A DNA stretch of 64,000 nucleotides from Pontederia crassipes. Lineage: Eukaryota > Streptophyta > Magnoliopsida > Commelinales > Pontederiaceae. The notes under the pieces were generated by a model. That model had not been told where the DNA came from. It searched no databases and saw only the letters and a program-made list of their open reading frames with translations. The stretch is from the NCBI GenBank assembly GCA_030549335.1, contig CM060194.1:71584077-71648076 (forward strand), in the 5' to 3' direction. A program made the translations under genes and the position numbers. Each line of letters begins with the position of its first letter. The first letter of the stretch is position 1. Shown piece after piece: positions 10,693 through 22,846 of this stretch.

Positions 10693-12933
10693 ATAATTAA
10701 AGCTTGGTCCGACCAAATAATGAGGGCAAAACAAAAATAAAAACGTTGATATACAATAACTATTATTATTTTTATTGAAGTTTTATTTTATTGTAAAAAT
10801 AGTATTAATTTTATATTTTGATTGTAAAAAAAATTAAAGAAAGTATGTGGAAACAGAATGGAATATGATAGTTTGGAGAATTCAAATAATTTTGTTTTGT
10901 TAAATATTTCAACAATCTTTTGGGGTGTGATCGTTTAAAAAATGTAATATATAGGTGTGCAAAAAAAAATTACACCAAATGCTTTTTAATTTTGACGTTT
11001 GCTCAACACTACCCTCCAACTTTAATTTATAAATACGAATGCATTTCATCTTTTAACTCTACTTAATGTCTTTTTCATTGCCGATCGCTCATTTTCGATC
11101 GCATAGTTGATGTGACTCTGACGCGATATATTCTCTTTTCACCACATAAATTTTTTTTATTGACGTGACAATATTAAATAATAAAATTATAATTAAAAAA
11201 TAAAAATGTCACGTAAAAGAAAGAAGAAGGGGGCATCGCCTCTCCCTCTACAATCGTCGGAGGGGCCGAGGCTTCCCTCCTTCTCTACGTAAGCTAGTAG
11301 AGAAAAGGGGGGGAGCTCCTTTCTCTATGTTCGCCGAAGGACGACGGAGAAAGAGGAGGGTGAAGGCTTAGGATGCAGAGCGGGTGGCCGTCACCCCCCT
11401 CATTCATTGTTAAAAGTACGTGAAAAAAAGATGAGTAAATTCATATCGAAGTAAGCATTAAACACGATAGTTTTAAACTTAATAGCCATAGTATCTATTC
11501 ACGACTATAACTAATGTTGGAATTAATCTTCTCGAGCTATTTGGTTAGAAAATTCTATGATGTTAGAAACATAACGGAGGAGAACAAATTATTCTTCTTT
11601 TGATCAAGAACTTAGTGTAGTTATTTTTTTCTTTTCTCTCTGTTGAAATAATGATGATGTTTGATAAAAAATTCTTAATTCTTATAATATTTAGTTGCTA
11701 CCATATGAACAAGTATTTATTCTTATCATTAATTTTATACCAAATACCCGAGCGTCGCCATGAAGTAATGATTAAATATCATTAAATGACATAGAAAGTT
11801 GAAAAAAAATAACGTAGAAAGTGTAAATTATTCCACATATTTGCAATTTGTTCTTCCCCTCCCCCCTCTGCCATATGATCCAAGAGAACTTGGAGGAAGA
11901 ATTAATAAGTAATCTCATACCTCCTTATATAAGCTTCTCCTATTAGTGAATGTAGTGTGCATTACTAATATATTTTCTGTTAGGATTTCTGAACAAGAAA
12001 AATTATGTATAGCAAAAAAATCTAAAAAAATTAAGACGACGTAAAATTTTATTAGATAAAAAATAGAAAAGAATTATAAGACATATTGTTTTCTATTTGG
12101 ATCCTAAGAAATTTATATAAGACTTCCTTTTACAGACGAAAAAAAATTTCATATCGATAGGGACTATGAATTAATTCCTAAAAAATTGAACACCTATTTC
12201 GTGATAAGAAAATAAATCAATTGTGAATCACATACAAAATATCCCATAAAATTTTACTTCAAAAGCGTCTTTTACTTCGGAGTGTCTTTGAGTCCATACA
12301 TATTTTTAATTGAAATAAAATTCAAGGCATTATTAACATTTTTTTATTAGGAACATTTTATCATTCAAATTTTGATATTAAAGTATTTTTATAAAAGAAA
12401 TACAACCTCATTTCATCGTTCTAATATGATAAGGTTATGTAGAAGAATTGAGAAAGCAAAGAAAAAACACATATTTTTTTCATTGTAAATTTATGTAAGC
12501 TATTATTTTTTTTCATGTCTTTTTTTTTATATGTTGGCATCCTATGTTTTGGTAATAAGAGTATCCAAAGGCCTAATAAATTGAAAAAGAAGAAGAAGAA
12601 GCACATGATTATTCTCTCATCATGAAGTATGAAACCCTGAAATTTCAAGATTGACGAGTCGACAGATTGCACCATCTTTGACACATCACTACACATTCCT
12701 GTAATATTAGACGACGAAGATATAGGAAAAAATAGTACTTTCTTTAACAAGGCCAGTTAAATAAAATGATAACAAATAATAAATAAATATGCATCATTGT
12801 AATACAATTAGACAATTGATTATATGACATGAGAGTTGATTCGTATCATTAAAACGGGACACATCTTTTAATGTTATTGATAAGTACTTCGAATAATATG
12901 GTTAATTAATTTGCTTTTATTGTTGGCGTGCAG
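10690..12933. other. AT-rich intergenic or intronic region before the CASP-like exon
   Basis: Mostly AT-rich DNA with a GC-richer island near 11220-11400 (CGCCTCTCCCTC and related blocks) that has no sustained frame. A first exon for the CASP-like gene is expected upstream, but I could not find one; this stretch may be its intron or the gene may be 5'-truncated. Confidence 0.35.
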
Positions 12934-15368
12934 ATACTCAATAATATCCAATGCGGTCGTCTTCCTCTACTCGGTGGCTACGCTTGCTGCCGGAGCAAAC
13001 CCTTCTTACGACGACGTCTCCGGCACTTGGTTGTTGCCCATGATGGACATGGTCGCCGCGACGGTGCTGCTCATCGGCTTCGGCGCGGCGTGTGTAACAA
13101 CCTGCTTTTTGAAAAAAAAAGAAGATAAAAGGGAGTGGACGAGAGAATCGATCACACCTCTCTCTCCCATTCCCTCGTGATTCTCTCCCCCATGACTCTC
13201 TCTTCCTCTCCCCACGAGACTCTCCCCCACTCCCCTCCCACAACTCTTCACAAGAGGTGATAGAGCTATAAAAGGAAGTGAGGAGGACTCCATTGCATCT
13301 CTTTGGACTCTCCTCTCTCTCCCTGTTTTCTATCTCCGACGAACTACGATTGACGGATGAATTAGTGATCAGTGCACGAACCAGTAGACGTAGAGCACAC
13401 GAGCGAACGTAGGACGACCAAAATAGATACCGTAGATGTATAAAATCCATAGATGAAGAAATATAGATCATTTGTCACGCGTTTGGAATTTATCATGACT
13501 TAGAGAACCATATAAACATTTCCAAGTGGATTCATGATCACCATACATGCAATCATGCATGCACCGTGCCAAATAAAAGTAATAATAATGAGTGTTGTAT
13601 GATATTTTTGTGGGCAAAGCAAACGTTCTTATACCATAATGTTTCCTATTACATTATATATATAGCAATATATGAAGCCACTTGTATATCCTGCATGTTT
13701 CGGATGTACACATGCCTCACCGAGAGATTTGGAGCCTTTTTCTTAATTCATCTTCTTTGCAGTTTGCACCGCACTATATCAAACACTAAACTGTAATTAA
13801 GATTTCTTTGTTAAATTACATAGGCCTAGCATAATGCTTACGATGATTGCTATTAATCCATATGTTGTGATGATTAAACTATAATTTCTTGGATTACTGT
13901 TACATAGTCTACTATTCTGGACACAAACATATTTCCGATGGTATTGCCACCGTCACATGTTAATTATTTTAATCTATTTTCCTTCATGATCTTTAAGTGC
14001 GTTATAGTCATATATATTTCTTTGCATATGGATTCATCGCATGATATTTTCTTTACATGGTGATTTAATTTATTAAGTCGATATTTCACTATTGGTTTTG
14101 GATAGTCCCATAACAAAGCGTATCACGTCCTTTCACATGTAATCTAGATGGTCATGCATGCCTATATGTTACTGATACACATATGTAGGTATGCTTCGTA
14201 TGACTTGCTGGGAATAATTATGTTGGTCCTTAATTACGAGTCAGTCCATTATCTATTTATAATTAAATTTCTATTTCTCTTTTAATTATTTATTATGCAT
14301 GATTAAATTGAGATTGCACCATGCTGTCGATGTCCTCTTAATTTAATGTTTCTTCTTTAATTGTATGTATGTCAACTAATGTTCTTTCTTAAAAGTTTGT
14401 ATAATTAAGCTATGGTTCGCAAATTATTTATATTTGAGCTATGATTGAAATATGCACTTGTACTATAATGACTATGATTAGCCAAAGTGTTTATATGCTT
14501 TGTTATGTGACTTTTCGAGGGATTATATAAGACAAGTTAATTATGAAATGTGAAGATAGACATAATAGATTAACACGAGCGGAACCACTACCGTAACCTG
14601 GGCCGAGTCACATGTCGACTCGGACCGGGCCTGGCCTCATAGATCGCTCGTCAGAGACCCGGCCCAGGTCATCCCCAACTCGGCCCGGGTCCCGACGCGT
14701 AGAAATGATGCTTTGTAATTATTTGGGCCCCGATCCTTCGTAATTGGGCCCCACATTAGATAGGCCCACTTGAGATCATATTCATCATGGTAAAGAATGT
14801 ATGAGACTTTCCTCCCTCAGAAAAAGGGACGTGACTTTACTCCTTTCTGGCTATGATTTTCAAAGAAGATAAATAAGACAAATAAAGTAAAGATAAATGA
14901 ATGTGATAGCTATGTGTTATTCATGGTAAAGATCAAAGCATTGTACAGTGGAGGGGTATGTAGCTGCACTGAGAAGACAGTGTACCTACTTGTTTAACTA
15001 CCACTGCTCTTGGACCACAGGCCCTCTCCCACATGTGCTCCGAATAAGAGTGATGCATTGAATGCACTCTCCCCCCACGGGGGCATATATGAATTACATT
15101 GTTCCATGCCAGATGAACATGTAGCTTAGCTGAGGAGACAGTGAACCTACAAGTCCGTAACGACCACAGTTTTTGGAATGTAGGTCTTTTCCCACTTGTA
15201 TTCCGAAAAGGTTGTGCTTGAGTGTACCTTCCCTTTCATGAGCACCCTGACAACATTCAATGCGAGACACATCTAGCTTCACAACTAATTAAAGTCGAGC
15301 TCACATAGGATAACGAACATCAAGAACCTCATAGTAATGCAAAAGACATAGTTCCACACAGAGTATAA

Positions 15369-15600
15369 TAAAATATGATAATGAATAACAGAGCATTGTA
15401 ATGGATAACAGGGCATTGTAATGAATAACAATGTATTGCAGTGATCAGAGTAAAGCATAGTGTAATGAATCGCAGTGTATAGTAATGGACAACAGAACAT
15501 GGTAATGGATAGCAGAGCATGATAATGGATAATAGAATATGGTAATGGATAATAGAGTATGGTAATGGATCACAGAGTATGATATTATATAAAGTATTAT
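15369..15600. repeat. Degenerate ~20-22-bp tandem array inside the LTR-like insertion
   Basis: About ten imperfect copies of a unit like GGTAATGGATAACAGAGTAT follow one another. Confidence 0.75.
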
Positions 15601-16069
15601 TAAAGTAAAGAATAAAGTAATTGATTATTGATTATCATTTCATCGTCTATGACTCTACGTGTATTGAACGTTAGCTCATGGGCATTCCATGCCCCTGCTT
15701 TGGAATTTTGCAGGTGAGAATCCTGCTTAGGGAGGAAGTGGATAATGCAGAGCTCCAGGATTGCGGCACATGACTTGCAACGATCATAGCTTTTCCGCCA
15801 TTTATCTTCTGCATTTGAATTATCTGATGTTGTACATATTAAACACTTGAATTTTCCTTTCTATCTTTGCTTTTGTTGACATTCTCAGAACTATTTGAAC
15901 TATTCATGTTTCCTTATTTCATTTGAATTATCTCATGTCATGTGACATCCGTTGGTTCACAATGATATCTCTTTCGTATTTTTATGTTATTATTATTTTT
16001 CCTATCATTCTATTGCCACGTGGGTCATTTGTTGACCAGTGAAAGTCAAGTAGTCATAGGCAGTGGGAG

Positions 16070-17446
16070 TAGGGATGGCAATATTCCCCACCCCCGCGGG
16101 GCCCCGCGCGGATTCCCCATTCGGGGCCCCATCTTCGGGGAATTTTTTCCTCGCGGGGGCGGGGATGGGGGCCAAACTGCCCCCGCCCCCTCTTTCGGGG
16201 ATCGGGGCGGGGGTAGTTCCCCCCGCTCCATCGGGGCCCCGATTCCCCGACTTTTTTTTCCTCCTCTCTCTCTTCCTTTCTTCTTCGTCCGCACAGTCGC
16301 CCCCTCCTCTCTCTCTCTCTTCCTCTCTTCTTCGTCTGCGCAGTCGCCCCCTCCTCTCTCTCTCTCTTCCTCTCTTCTTCGTTCGCGCAGTCGCCCCCTC
16401 CTCTCTCTCTCTTCTTCGTCCACGCAGTCGCCCCCTCCTCTCTCTCTCTTCCTCTCTTCTTCGTCCGCGCAGTCGCCCCCTCCTCTCTCTCTCTTCTTCG
16501 TCCTCGCAGTCGCCCCCTCCTCTCTCTCTATCTCTTCCTCTCTTCTTCGTCCGCGCAGTCGCCCCCTCCTCTCTCTCTCTTCTTCGGATCCGGCCAGATC
16601 CGGCTCTCTCTCACCCCCTCCTCTCTCTCTCTCTTCCTCTCTTCTTCGTCCGCGCAGTCGCCCCCTCCTCTCTCTCTCTCACCAGATCCGGCCAGATCCG
16701 CACGGACCCGGCTCTCTCTCACCCCCCTCCGCCGGTCTCTTGACCCGCCGCCGCTCTCGCCCCCACCGCCATGCTCTCGCCCGTCGCCGTCGTGCCCTCG
16801 CCCGCCGCGGCCGTGCTCTCGCCTGCCGCGGCCGCTCTCTCGCCCCGCCTCCACCGCGCTCTCGCCCGCCGCCGTGCTCTCTCGCCCCTTTTCGTCGGCC
16901 ATCAAAGAAGAGATCGGTCGCATTCGAGATCAGCCGCATCCGAGATCCTCCTCCTCTCTCTCTTCTTCTTCTTCATCCGCCTCCGAGATCGGCTGCATCC
17001 GACGCGGATACGGCCAGATCGGCACGGATCTGCCGCTCTCTCGCACCCGCCGGCTCTCTCTCACTCCCTCCGCCAGTCTCTTGACCCGCCGCCGCTCTCG
17101 CCCCCACCGCCGTGCTCTCGCCCGCCGCCGCCGTGCCCTCGCCCGCCGCCGCCGTGCCCTCGCCCGCCGCGGCCGCTCTCTCGCCCCGCCTCTATCGCGC
17201 TCTTGCCCGCCGCCGTGCTCTCTCGCCCCTTTTCGCCGCCGTTCTCTCGCCCCTGCCGCCGCTCTCGCCCCCCTCCGCGGGGATTCGGATTCCCCGCGGA
17301 GATTCGGGGTCCCGCGGGGATCGGGGCGGGGGTTAAAATTTCCTCCGAATCGAAGATTCGGGACGGGGTCGGGAGCGGAGGCGGGTTGTCGGGGTCGGGG
17401 CGGGAGTGGTGTCCCCCGCCCCGAACAGCGACGGTTGCCATCCCTG
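16070..17446. mobile_element. Non-autonomous hAT element nested in the LTR insertion
   Basis: Left end TAGGGATGGCAA and right end TTGCCATCCCTG are inverted repeats, and the flanks carry an exact 8-bp duplication AGTGGGAG (16062-16069 and 17447-17454), the hAT signature. Subterminal GC-rich inverted blocks (CCCCGCGGGG type) occur at about 16080-16260 and 17270-17440. The middle is low-complexity CT-rich and CGCCC-rich sequence. No transposase is encoded, so it must have been moved by an autonomous relative. The long open frames across it (up to 366 codons) are repeat artefacts. Confidence 0.85.
16260..16680. repeat. CT-rich minisatellite within the hAT element
   Basis: Unit close to GTCGCCCCCTCCTCTCTCTC followed by TCTTCGTCCGCGCA, repeated about nine times with 35-55-bp spacing. 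A second CCGCCGCTCTCGCCC array continues to about 17270. Confidence 0.8.
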
Positions 17447-17663
17447 AGTGGGAGCGCTCCATTGGTACCGTCAACGTGACGGGAGGAAGAATTTTGGGGG
17501 TGTTACAACGTGCGCCATCGTATTCGCCATCAGCAGCTTCCCGTTGCTCGTCAGCATCGCCATCGCCATTGCCATGACCTTGCTCTCCTCCCTCACTTAC
17601 GTCCTCCTCTTGGTCGCCCATGGCATCGTTGCAATCCACACACCACAGGACGCAGCTGCCTGA

Positions 17664-19307
17664 ACTGTACGTACATTGCATTTATGCATGCATGTTGGTT
17701 GCTGTAAAAATTGGCTTCTTCCTTTTCTTCTTCATTTTGTGCTTCCCAATTAATTAATGTCGTCACAAGCAATATTCAGTGCATTTGCATTCTATCATCT
17801 TTTTTTTCTTCCTAAGAATGACATCATATTAATTAGCAATCTAATCAAATTAGCTAAATGGGCTTGTTTGAAAATTTGTGACTAGCTGCCAAGCTAATTA
17901 ATTTTTTTTGTATTTTGTTCTTAGAAAATAAGAAAAGTAAGTTTTATATATAACTTAATATATAATACAAAATTTTAAGACTGAAAGTGAAGAGGACAAA
18001 AGTGAAGAGAACGAGAGAAATTTTTTTTTCCTGTTTGGTGCTGCGTGAATAATTTTAAGTTGCTTTTCTTAGAAAAATAGATATCATCCAATAATTTTAC
18101 AGCTTTTCAAAAACAAAAAATCTAAGGAGAGATCCTGCGAATGAAGGCTTATACCTGTCTGCACAAAGATTTTCCAAAAATCACACAACATATGGATCCA
18201 ATTTCTTGGAATCTTGATTCAGGAGGGGCTACACTCAGGAGATTCTTTACGCTATCAATAGGCCCAATTCAATTTAATATCAAATTTGCACTTCTTTTTC
18301 ATCATTGTTATCCTTTCTATTTCTTCGGTTTTATTTTAACTTGACCTTATTATCATTGAATTTGACCCGACTAAACCCAAACTCAAATTATATCCAATTT
18401 TTCATGAATTCTTTTAGGGAAATGTTGGTCGGATTAAGACGAGTAACTTGAGAATAAAAAGGGCAACTTTCTCAATCCAACGCAGACCTCTGTAAATCGA
18501 GTCGGATCGTCCAATTACTCAATTAAATTATTTATTTCTTTATATTTTAAGAATCTCAAAATAAAAAATATAAGTTTTTCAGCTTATAAAATAATGTCCA
18601 TGAATATAATTATTTTACTTTATTTTAAAATAATATAAAGTTTTAAATTGTATGTAATCGATTAATTTTTTAAAAAAACGCATAAAAACAAGAAACATGT
18701 GAAGTGTGATGGGATATTGATCGTGTTAGAAAAATTAAAATTCGTACATGGTCAAATCGGTTGGGTCCAACCGACTGAGGGCATGAAGCGAACTAATCTA
18801 ATCTCAAAGATGGTCGATTCATGGGGTCAACGCAATTGGGTGACACCCCCTGCCTTTTATTTTATTATTACAAATTGCAAATGGAATGGTGCAGTTGAAA
18901 TATTTCAGCGATAGAATGAAAAAAAATTACACATAAAAATTGACACAAAAGTTGTATCCGTTGTTTACCACTGGAAATAAAACATAATGCATAATCGGAG
19001 GAAAATATTTTTTTATATTAAGGGATTAAGAGCGTTTTCTTTTTCTTTTTTTGGTCACGTAACGACGGATCCGTTAATTAAGAGAGCGAGAATACTCGGC
19101 CAGAAGGAGAATTATCGAGACACCATGTTAATTAGTTTAGCGATGGAATAAATACATTACTAAATAATATAAATTGAATTGTGACGGTCATTAATTAGAG
19201 TATTAATGTGACAATATAATTCAAGGATCCTTCGTCATCTCCTTTTTCTCTTTTTATTTACATATATCATTCAAAATTTTGGTGCAGAAATTCCTATGCA
19301 CATGCAA
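17664..19307. other. Intergenic, no gene recognised
   Basis: AT-rich DNA downstream of the CASP-like stop codon. Short frames near 18141 and 18699 show no known domain. Confidence 0.4.
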
Positions 19308-19333
19308 AACTACAAAAAAAATGACGAATTTAT

Positions 19334-19537
19334 AACAACAACAACAAAATCTTATCCCACTAGGTGGGGTCGGCTACATGGATCATACGACGTCATTCCG
19401 CTCTATTAGAATATATTCGTTGATCCATGTTCATGAGATTCGACAGAGTTTTCCGCTGATTGTCGGGACCTAACATAACCCTCCTCCTTTATCCGAGCTT
19501 GGGACCGACTATAAAATATAGACGGAGTTATATCAAG
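19334..19537 (-). repeat. Near-complete Au-type SINE
   Basis: Read on the minus strand it runs from a tRNA-like head (GATAAAGGAGGAGGG, and a B-box-like GTCGAATCTC) through GATCCATGTAGCCGACCCCA and CTAGTGGGATAAG to a (TTG)n tail. Flanking repeats ATGACGAATTTA (19321-19332) and ATGACAAATTTA (19538-19549) are a target-site duplication with one mismatch. At about 204 bp it matches the usual size of the family. Confidence 0.88.
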
Positions 19538-19631
19538 ATGACAAATTTAATTCACCAAGCTTGCCTATGAGCAAAAGCTCAGGATAGAATATAGCAACAC
19601 ATTCCAAGTGTCTGCAGAAGAAGAAAGCACC

Positions 19632-19712
19632 TTGGACGTAGTCGGATACTTGCTCAACAGTATCTCTTTCAGGATCAACAGAAATAAAGACAGATACAAT
19701 TTCAATTCCAGC
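19632..19712 (-). pseudogene. Captured fragment of a SCO1/HCC1-type copper chaperone gene
   Basis: On the minus strand 27 codons read AGIEIVSVFISVDPERDT followed by VEQVSDYVQ. This is the thioredoxin-fold segment after the CxxxC copper site in SCO1 proteins, where V-F-I-S-V-D-P-E-R-D-T is highly conserved. SCO1 delivers copper to cytochrome c oxidase in mitochondria. Neither the Cys motif nor the later His is present, and the frame is lost on both sides, so this is a fragment. CAAG then GTGCTT at the 3' edge may be an old exon-intron border. It lies between two copies of ATGACAAATTTA inside the CACTA element and has the same orientation as the adjacent SINE. Confidence 0.7.
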
Positions 19713-22084
19713 ATTATTTCAATTGTATTATTATAAATACAATTTTAAGAAAATGACAAATTTACGACAAATATTTTTCGAAGCAAATGAATCATTCTCA
19801 TTTATTGACGGCAATTGCGACGGATATGAAACTCCTTCTGAATTACTGAAGACCAAAACGGCCTTCATTATTACGGACCAAAAAACTCCGTCGATAAATT
19901 AACGACGGGTATAGCTTTCGAAATTATCGAAGAATTTACATCCGTCGATAATTTTGAAAGAAATATCCATCGGTAATAGTATTTATAATAATATATATGT
20001 AATATAATATTAATATATATTTAATATTTTATTATAAAATTATTATTTTATTTACCGAAGGATAGTGCCTTCACAATTATCGAAGATTTTTAGATCTGTC
20101 GATAATTTCGAAGGACATCACCCATGAGTAATTACCAAAGAAAAATACCTTCGAAATTACCGAAGAATTTGCATCCATTGCTAATTTCGAAGACATTATC
20201 TTTCGATAATATATATAATAATAATATTATTAAACATTAATAATAGTATATGTATTGATATTAATTATATATATCCTTCTATATAATTACAATCATTAGT
20301 AATATTATGTTATATTATAAATATTTTAAATGGAATAAAGAGACATGTTATATTATAATATTTATATTATATATATTATAATTATATTAATAATATATTA
20401 TTTTATTTACCAAAAAATGGTGCCTTCGTAATTATCGAAGGATTTAACATCCGTCGGTAATTTTGAAGAAAATTACCCATCGGTAATCACGAAGGTCATT
20501 ACCCGTCGGTAATTACTGAAGGATTTGCATCCATCGGTAATTTCAAATACATTATCCTTCGGTAATATATATAATTTATTATTAATGTTTATAATGTGAT
20601 ACATATCTCTTCCATTTACTTAAAATATTCATAAATATAATATGATATTATTCATGTTTATATTCATATATATTAATTCATATAATATTATTATTGTTAA
20701 TATAAAGTTTTAATATGATATAATTTTTAATTACCGACGAGTATGTTCCTTCAAAATTACTAACGATAATTAAAGACATTAATAATATATTTTTATTTCA
20801 TTTACCGAAGCATAGTGCCGGCGCAACTAGCAAAGGATTTGGAATCTGTCGATAATTTTGAAGGACATTACTCGTCGATAATTACCGAAGGATAATGCTT
20901 TCAAAATTACCGAAGGATTCACATCGTCAGTAATTGCGAAGGAAATACCCGTCGGTAATTAAAATAGTATCATTTGTTATCAATATATATAATTAGTATC
21001 ATTTATTATCAATATAATATGATATTATAATGTTTCTAATTAGATATATTAATATGTTAATATATTTATATTACTATAATGTTTAATAGAAAAAATTCTT
21101 ATATAAATAATGATATATTATTACCGACGGATACAGTCTTCAGAATTACTGACAGATGTCATATCCTTCACTAATTCCGAAAGATATACCCGTCGCTAAC
21201 TCAAATATTTTTCCGCCTACTTCCCCCCCCCCCCCCCCCCCCCCCCGGCTCCACCTTCTCCTTCTCGTGTCCCATATGTATTATATTTCTCACCCATATG
21301 TATTATATTTCTCTCCTTCTCCTTCGCCGCGTCCCCTCTCTCCTTCTCCTCCCTCTCTTTCTCTCCTCCTCTTCTCTCTCCCCCCCAAGGCGACGATGGC
21401 GGCGACAGGCGACGACGACGGCGACTCCCGCGATGATTCCAGCCTCTCTCCTCCACTCCCTCTCCTCCACTCCTAGATCGGCGCTCGGGCTACCGGATCG
21501 GTGCTCACTCTCTCTCTATCTCGATTCCCACCACCTGCGCCGGATCGGCTGCCAGCGCTGATCTGGTAGCCGGCGGCCTATTTTTTAATTTTTTTAACTT
21601 TTCGATGGATGTATCCGTCAGTGTTGCGGCGGGAGGATGACCGTCGAAGCCTTCGACAGGAGAACGCCGCCGAAGCCTCCGACGACTTTCACCCGTCCAA
21701 GGTTTCGACGGGTGCCGGTCCGTCGGAATTATGCACGGGTTCTTCAGTCAAAAACCGTGAAAACTTGCGAAGGGGCTGTCGGTTCTTCCTCCGGCTTCGG
21801 CTGGCACCAGCAGCCGGATTAGGACCTTCCGGAAGTTTTGAAGGATGAACATTCCTGTTCCGAAGGAATTTAGCCTTGAAAATTTTCGAAAGCCATTTTT
21901 TCGTTGCAAACATCCGTCAAAATCTTCGAAGGGACGATTGAGGACCGTCAAAAATTTTTGCGACGACAAGATTTCCAACTAACCCCTATCCGTCGAAAAA
22001 TCCGTCGCAAAGGTATATTTACGACGGATTTCAAAAGTTTTGCGACGGATTGATCCATCGCAAAATCACAATATTGTTGTAGTG

Positions 22085-22181
22085 TAAATAGAATTAAGAT
22101 CACATAAAGCAGGGATTTTAAGCTCATTAACTATATAGTTGCACAAGAGAGACTACGCAGTTGAACTGTTTTAATACATAC

Positions 22182-22231
<50 letters not shown>

Positions 22232-22259
22232 TATATAGTTACACAAGAGAGACTACGCA
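22085..22259. repeat. (AT)n tract between duplicated ~100-bp flanks
   Basis: CACAAGAGAGACTACGCA followed by TTGAACTGTTTTAATACATA and (AT)n occurs near 22142, and the same order recurs from 22240, interrupted by the hAT element and resuming at 22818. This is a tandem duplication of one AT-repeat-bearing segment. The first AT tract is about 22178-22238 and the second about 22847-22886. Confidence 0.7.
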
Positions 22260-22817
22260 GCATGGTTGTCTGATTCAGCCCGGCCCGGCCGGTCAGATCG
22301 GTGTCTGGGGCTTAAAACGGCCCGCGGGTCGGTTGAAACCCGGGGAAGGGTTTGGCCCGGTCAAAACCCGAGTTCAACCGCGACCCGACGGGTTTAACCG
22401 ACCCGGCCGGATCAATTGTTGAAATGGAAAAAAAAATTGAAAAATAAAAAAATTATTAAAACATTTAGACATATTATGTAGATATATATATATCTTGAAA
22501 TTTATACTTTAATGTCATCTTGTCATATATATAAAATTTTGTCACTATTTTTTTATTTATAACTAGAACTTTTTATCTATGTTGATGACTTAATTTATAT
22601 TACTTTATTATATTATTTAATCTGAATTATTTTATTTTACTTTATTATACTATATTTATATTTTCGTTAAATAATATATTATATATTAACGAGATTATAA
22701 GAAACTCTTTAACTTATTTTATTTTTTATTAATTTATATTATCCGGTCCGACCATCCGGTTCGACATGACCCGTTGATCAATCCGGGTCGATGGCCGGGC
22801 CGGGTCTTATAACATTG
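22260..22817. mobile_element. hAT-like MITE in the second copy of the AT-repeat duplication
   Basis: GCATGGTTGTC and CCCGGCCCGGCC on the left oppose GGCCGGGCCGGGTC and AACATTG on the right. CTACGCA flanks both sides (22253-22259 and 22818-22824). The sister duplication just upstream shows the uninterrupted sequence ACGCAGTTGAACTG, acting as an empty site. There is no coding capacity. Confidence 0.7.
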
Positions 22818-22846
22818 CTACGCAATTGAACTGTCTTAATACATAC

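Larger units (their letters stand above)
13091..17508 (+). mobile_element. Solo-LTR-like insertion of a Ty3-type retrotransposon in the CASP-like gene
   Basis: It begins TGTAACAACC and ends GGGGGTGTTACA, the TG...CA dyad of Ty3 chromovirus LTRs, and is flanked by GCGTG before and ACGTG after (4 of 5 bases match). A good TATA box (CTATAAAAGG, about 13266) lies 175 bp in, as in an LTR U3/R border. No gag-pol remnant, primer-binding site or second LTR was seen, so a solo LTR left by recombination fits best. Without the nested hAT element it is about 3.04 kb. It also contains a ~20-bp tandem array at about 15369-15600. The LTR at 45.6-47.6 kb shares the first ten bases of its 5' end. Confidence 0.7.
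12934..17663 (+). pseudogene. CASP-like (DUF588) four-helix membrane protein gene, last exon split by an LTR insertion
   Basis: An exon begins after the acceptor GTGCAG at 12933 and encodes RYSIISNAVVFLYSVATLAAG, a Trp-Leu stretch and PMMDMVAATVLLIGFGAA, which match the second and third helices of CASP-like proteins, including the Asp that opens helix 3. The frame is interrupted at 13091. The missing part resumes at 17509: after removing the insert and one target-site copy the frame continues directly into CAIVFAISSFPLLVSIAIA and a final hydrophobic run, ending at TGA 17661-17663. CASP-like proteins are plasma-membrane scaffold proteins related to those of Casparian strips. The usual second extracellular loop looks very short, so the family call is moderate. 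Exon 1 was not found. As it stands the allele would read from helix 3 into transposon sequence and stop near 13178-13180. Confidence 0.55.
19308..22084. mobile_element. Non-autonomous CACTA (En/Spm) element carrying a SINE and a gene fragment
   Basis: The right end ATATTGTTGTAGTG is the reverse of CACTACAACAAT. The left end reads AACTACAAAAAAAATGACG, a CACTA end with its first base changed. The interior is packed with subterminal motifs of the type ATTACCGAAGGAT and CCGTCGGTAATT in both orientations, as usual for CACTA transposase binding. A GC-rich block with a 24-bp C run (21223-21246) follows. No transposase is visible. The flanking 3-bp repeats are CAA and TAA (two of three match). Confidence 0.7.

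Noticed and set aside
15984..17084. 366-codon Pro/Ser/Leu-rich open frame
   Set aside because: It is generated by CT- and CCG-rich minisatellites inside a hAT element; several other frames on both strands are equally open, and there is no domain.
13091..17508. Reading the interruption of the CASP-like gene as an intron
   Set aside because: It has TG...CA ends with an inverted dyad, a near-complete target duplication and an LTR-like TATA box. The frame also joins exactly after removing one duplication copy.
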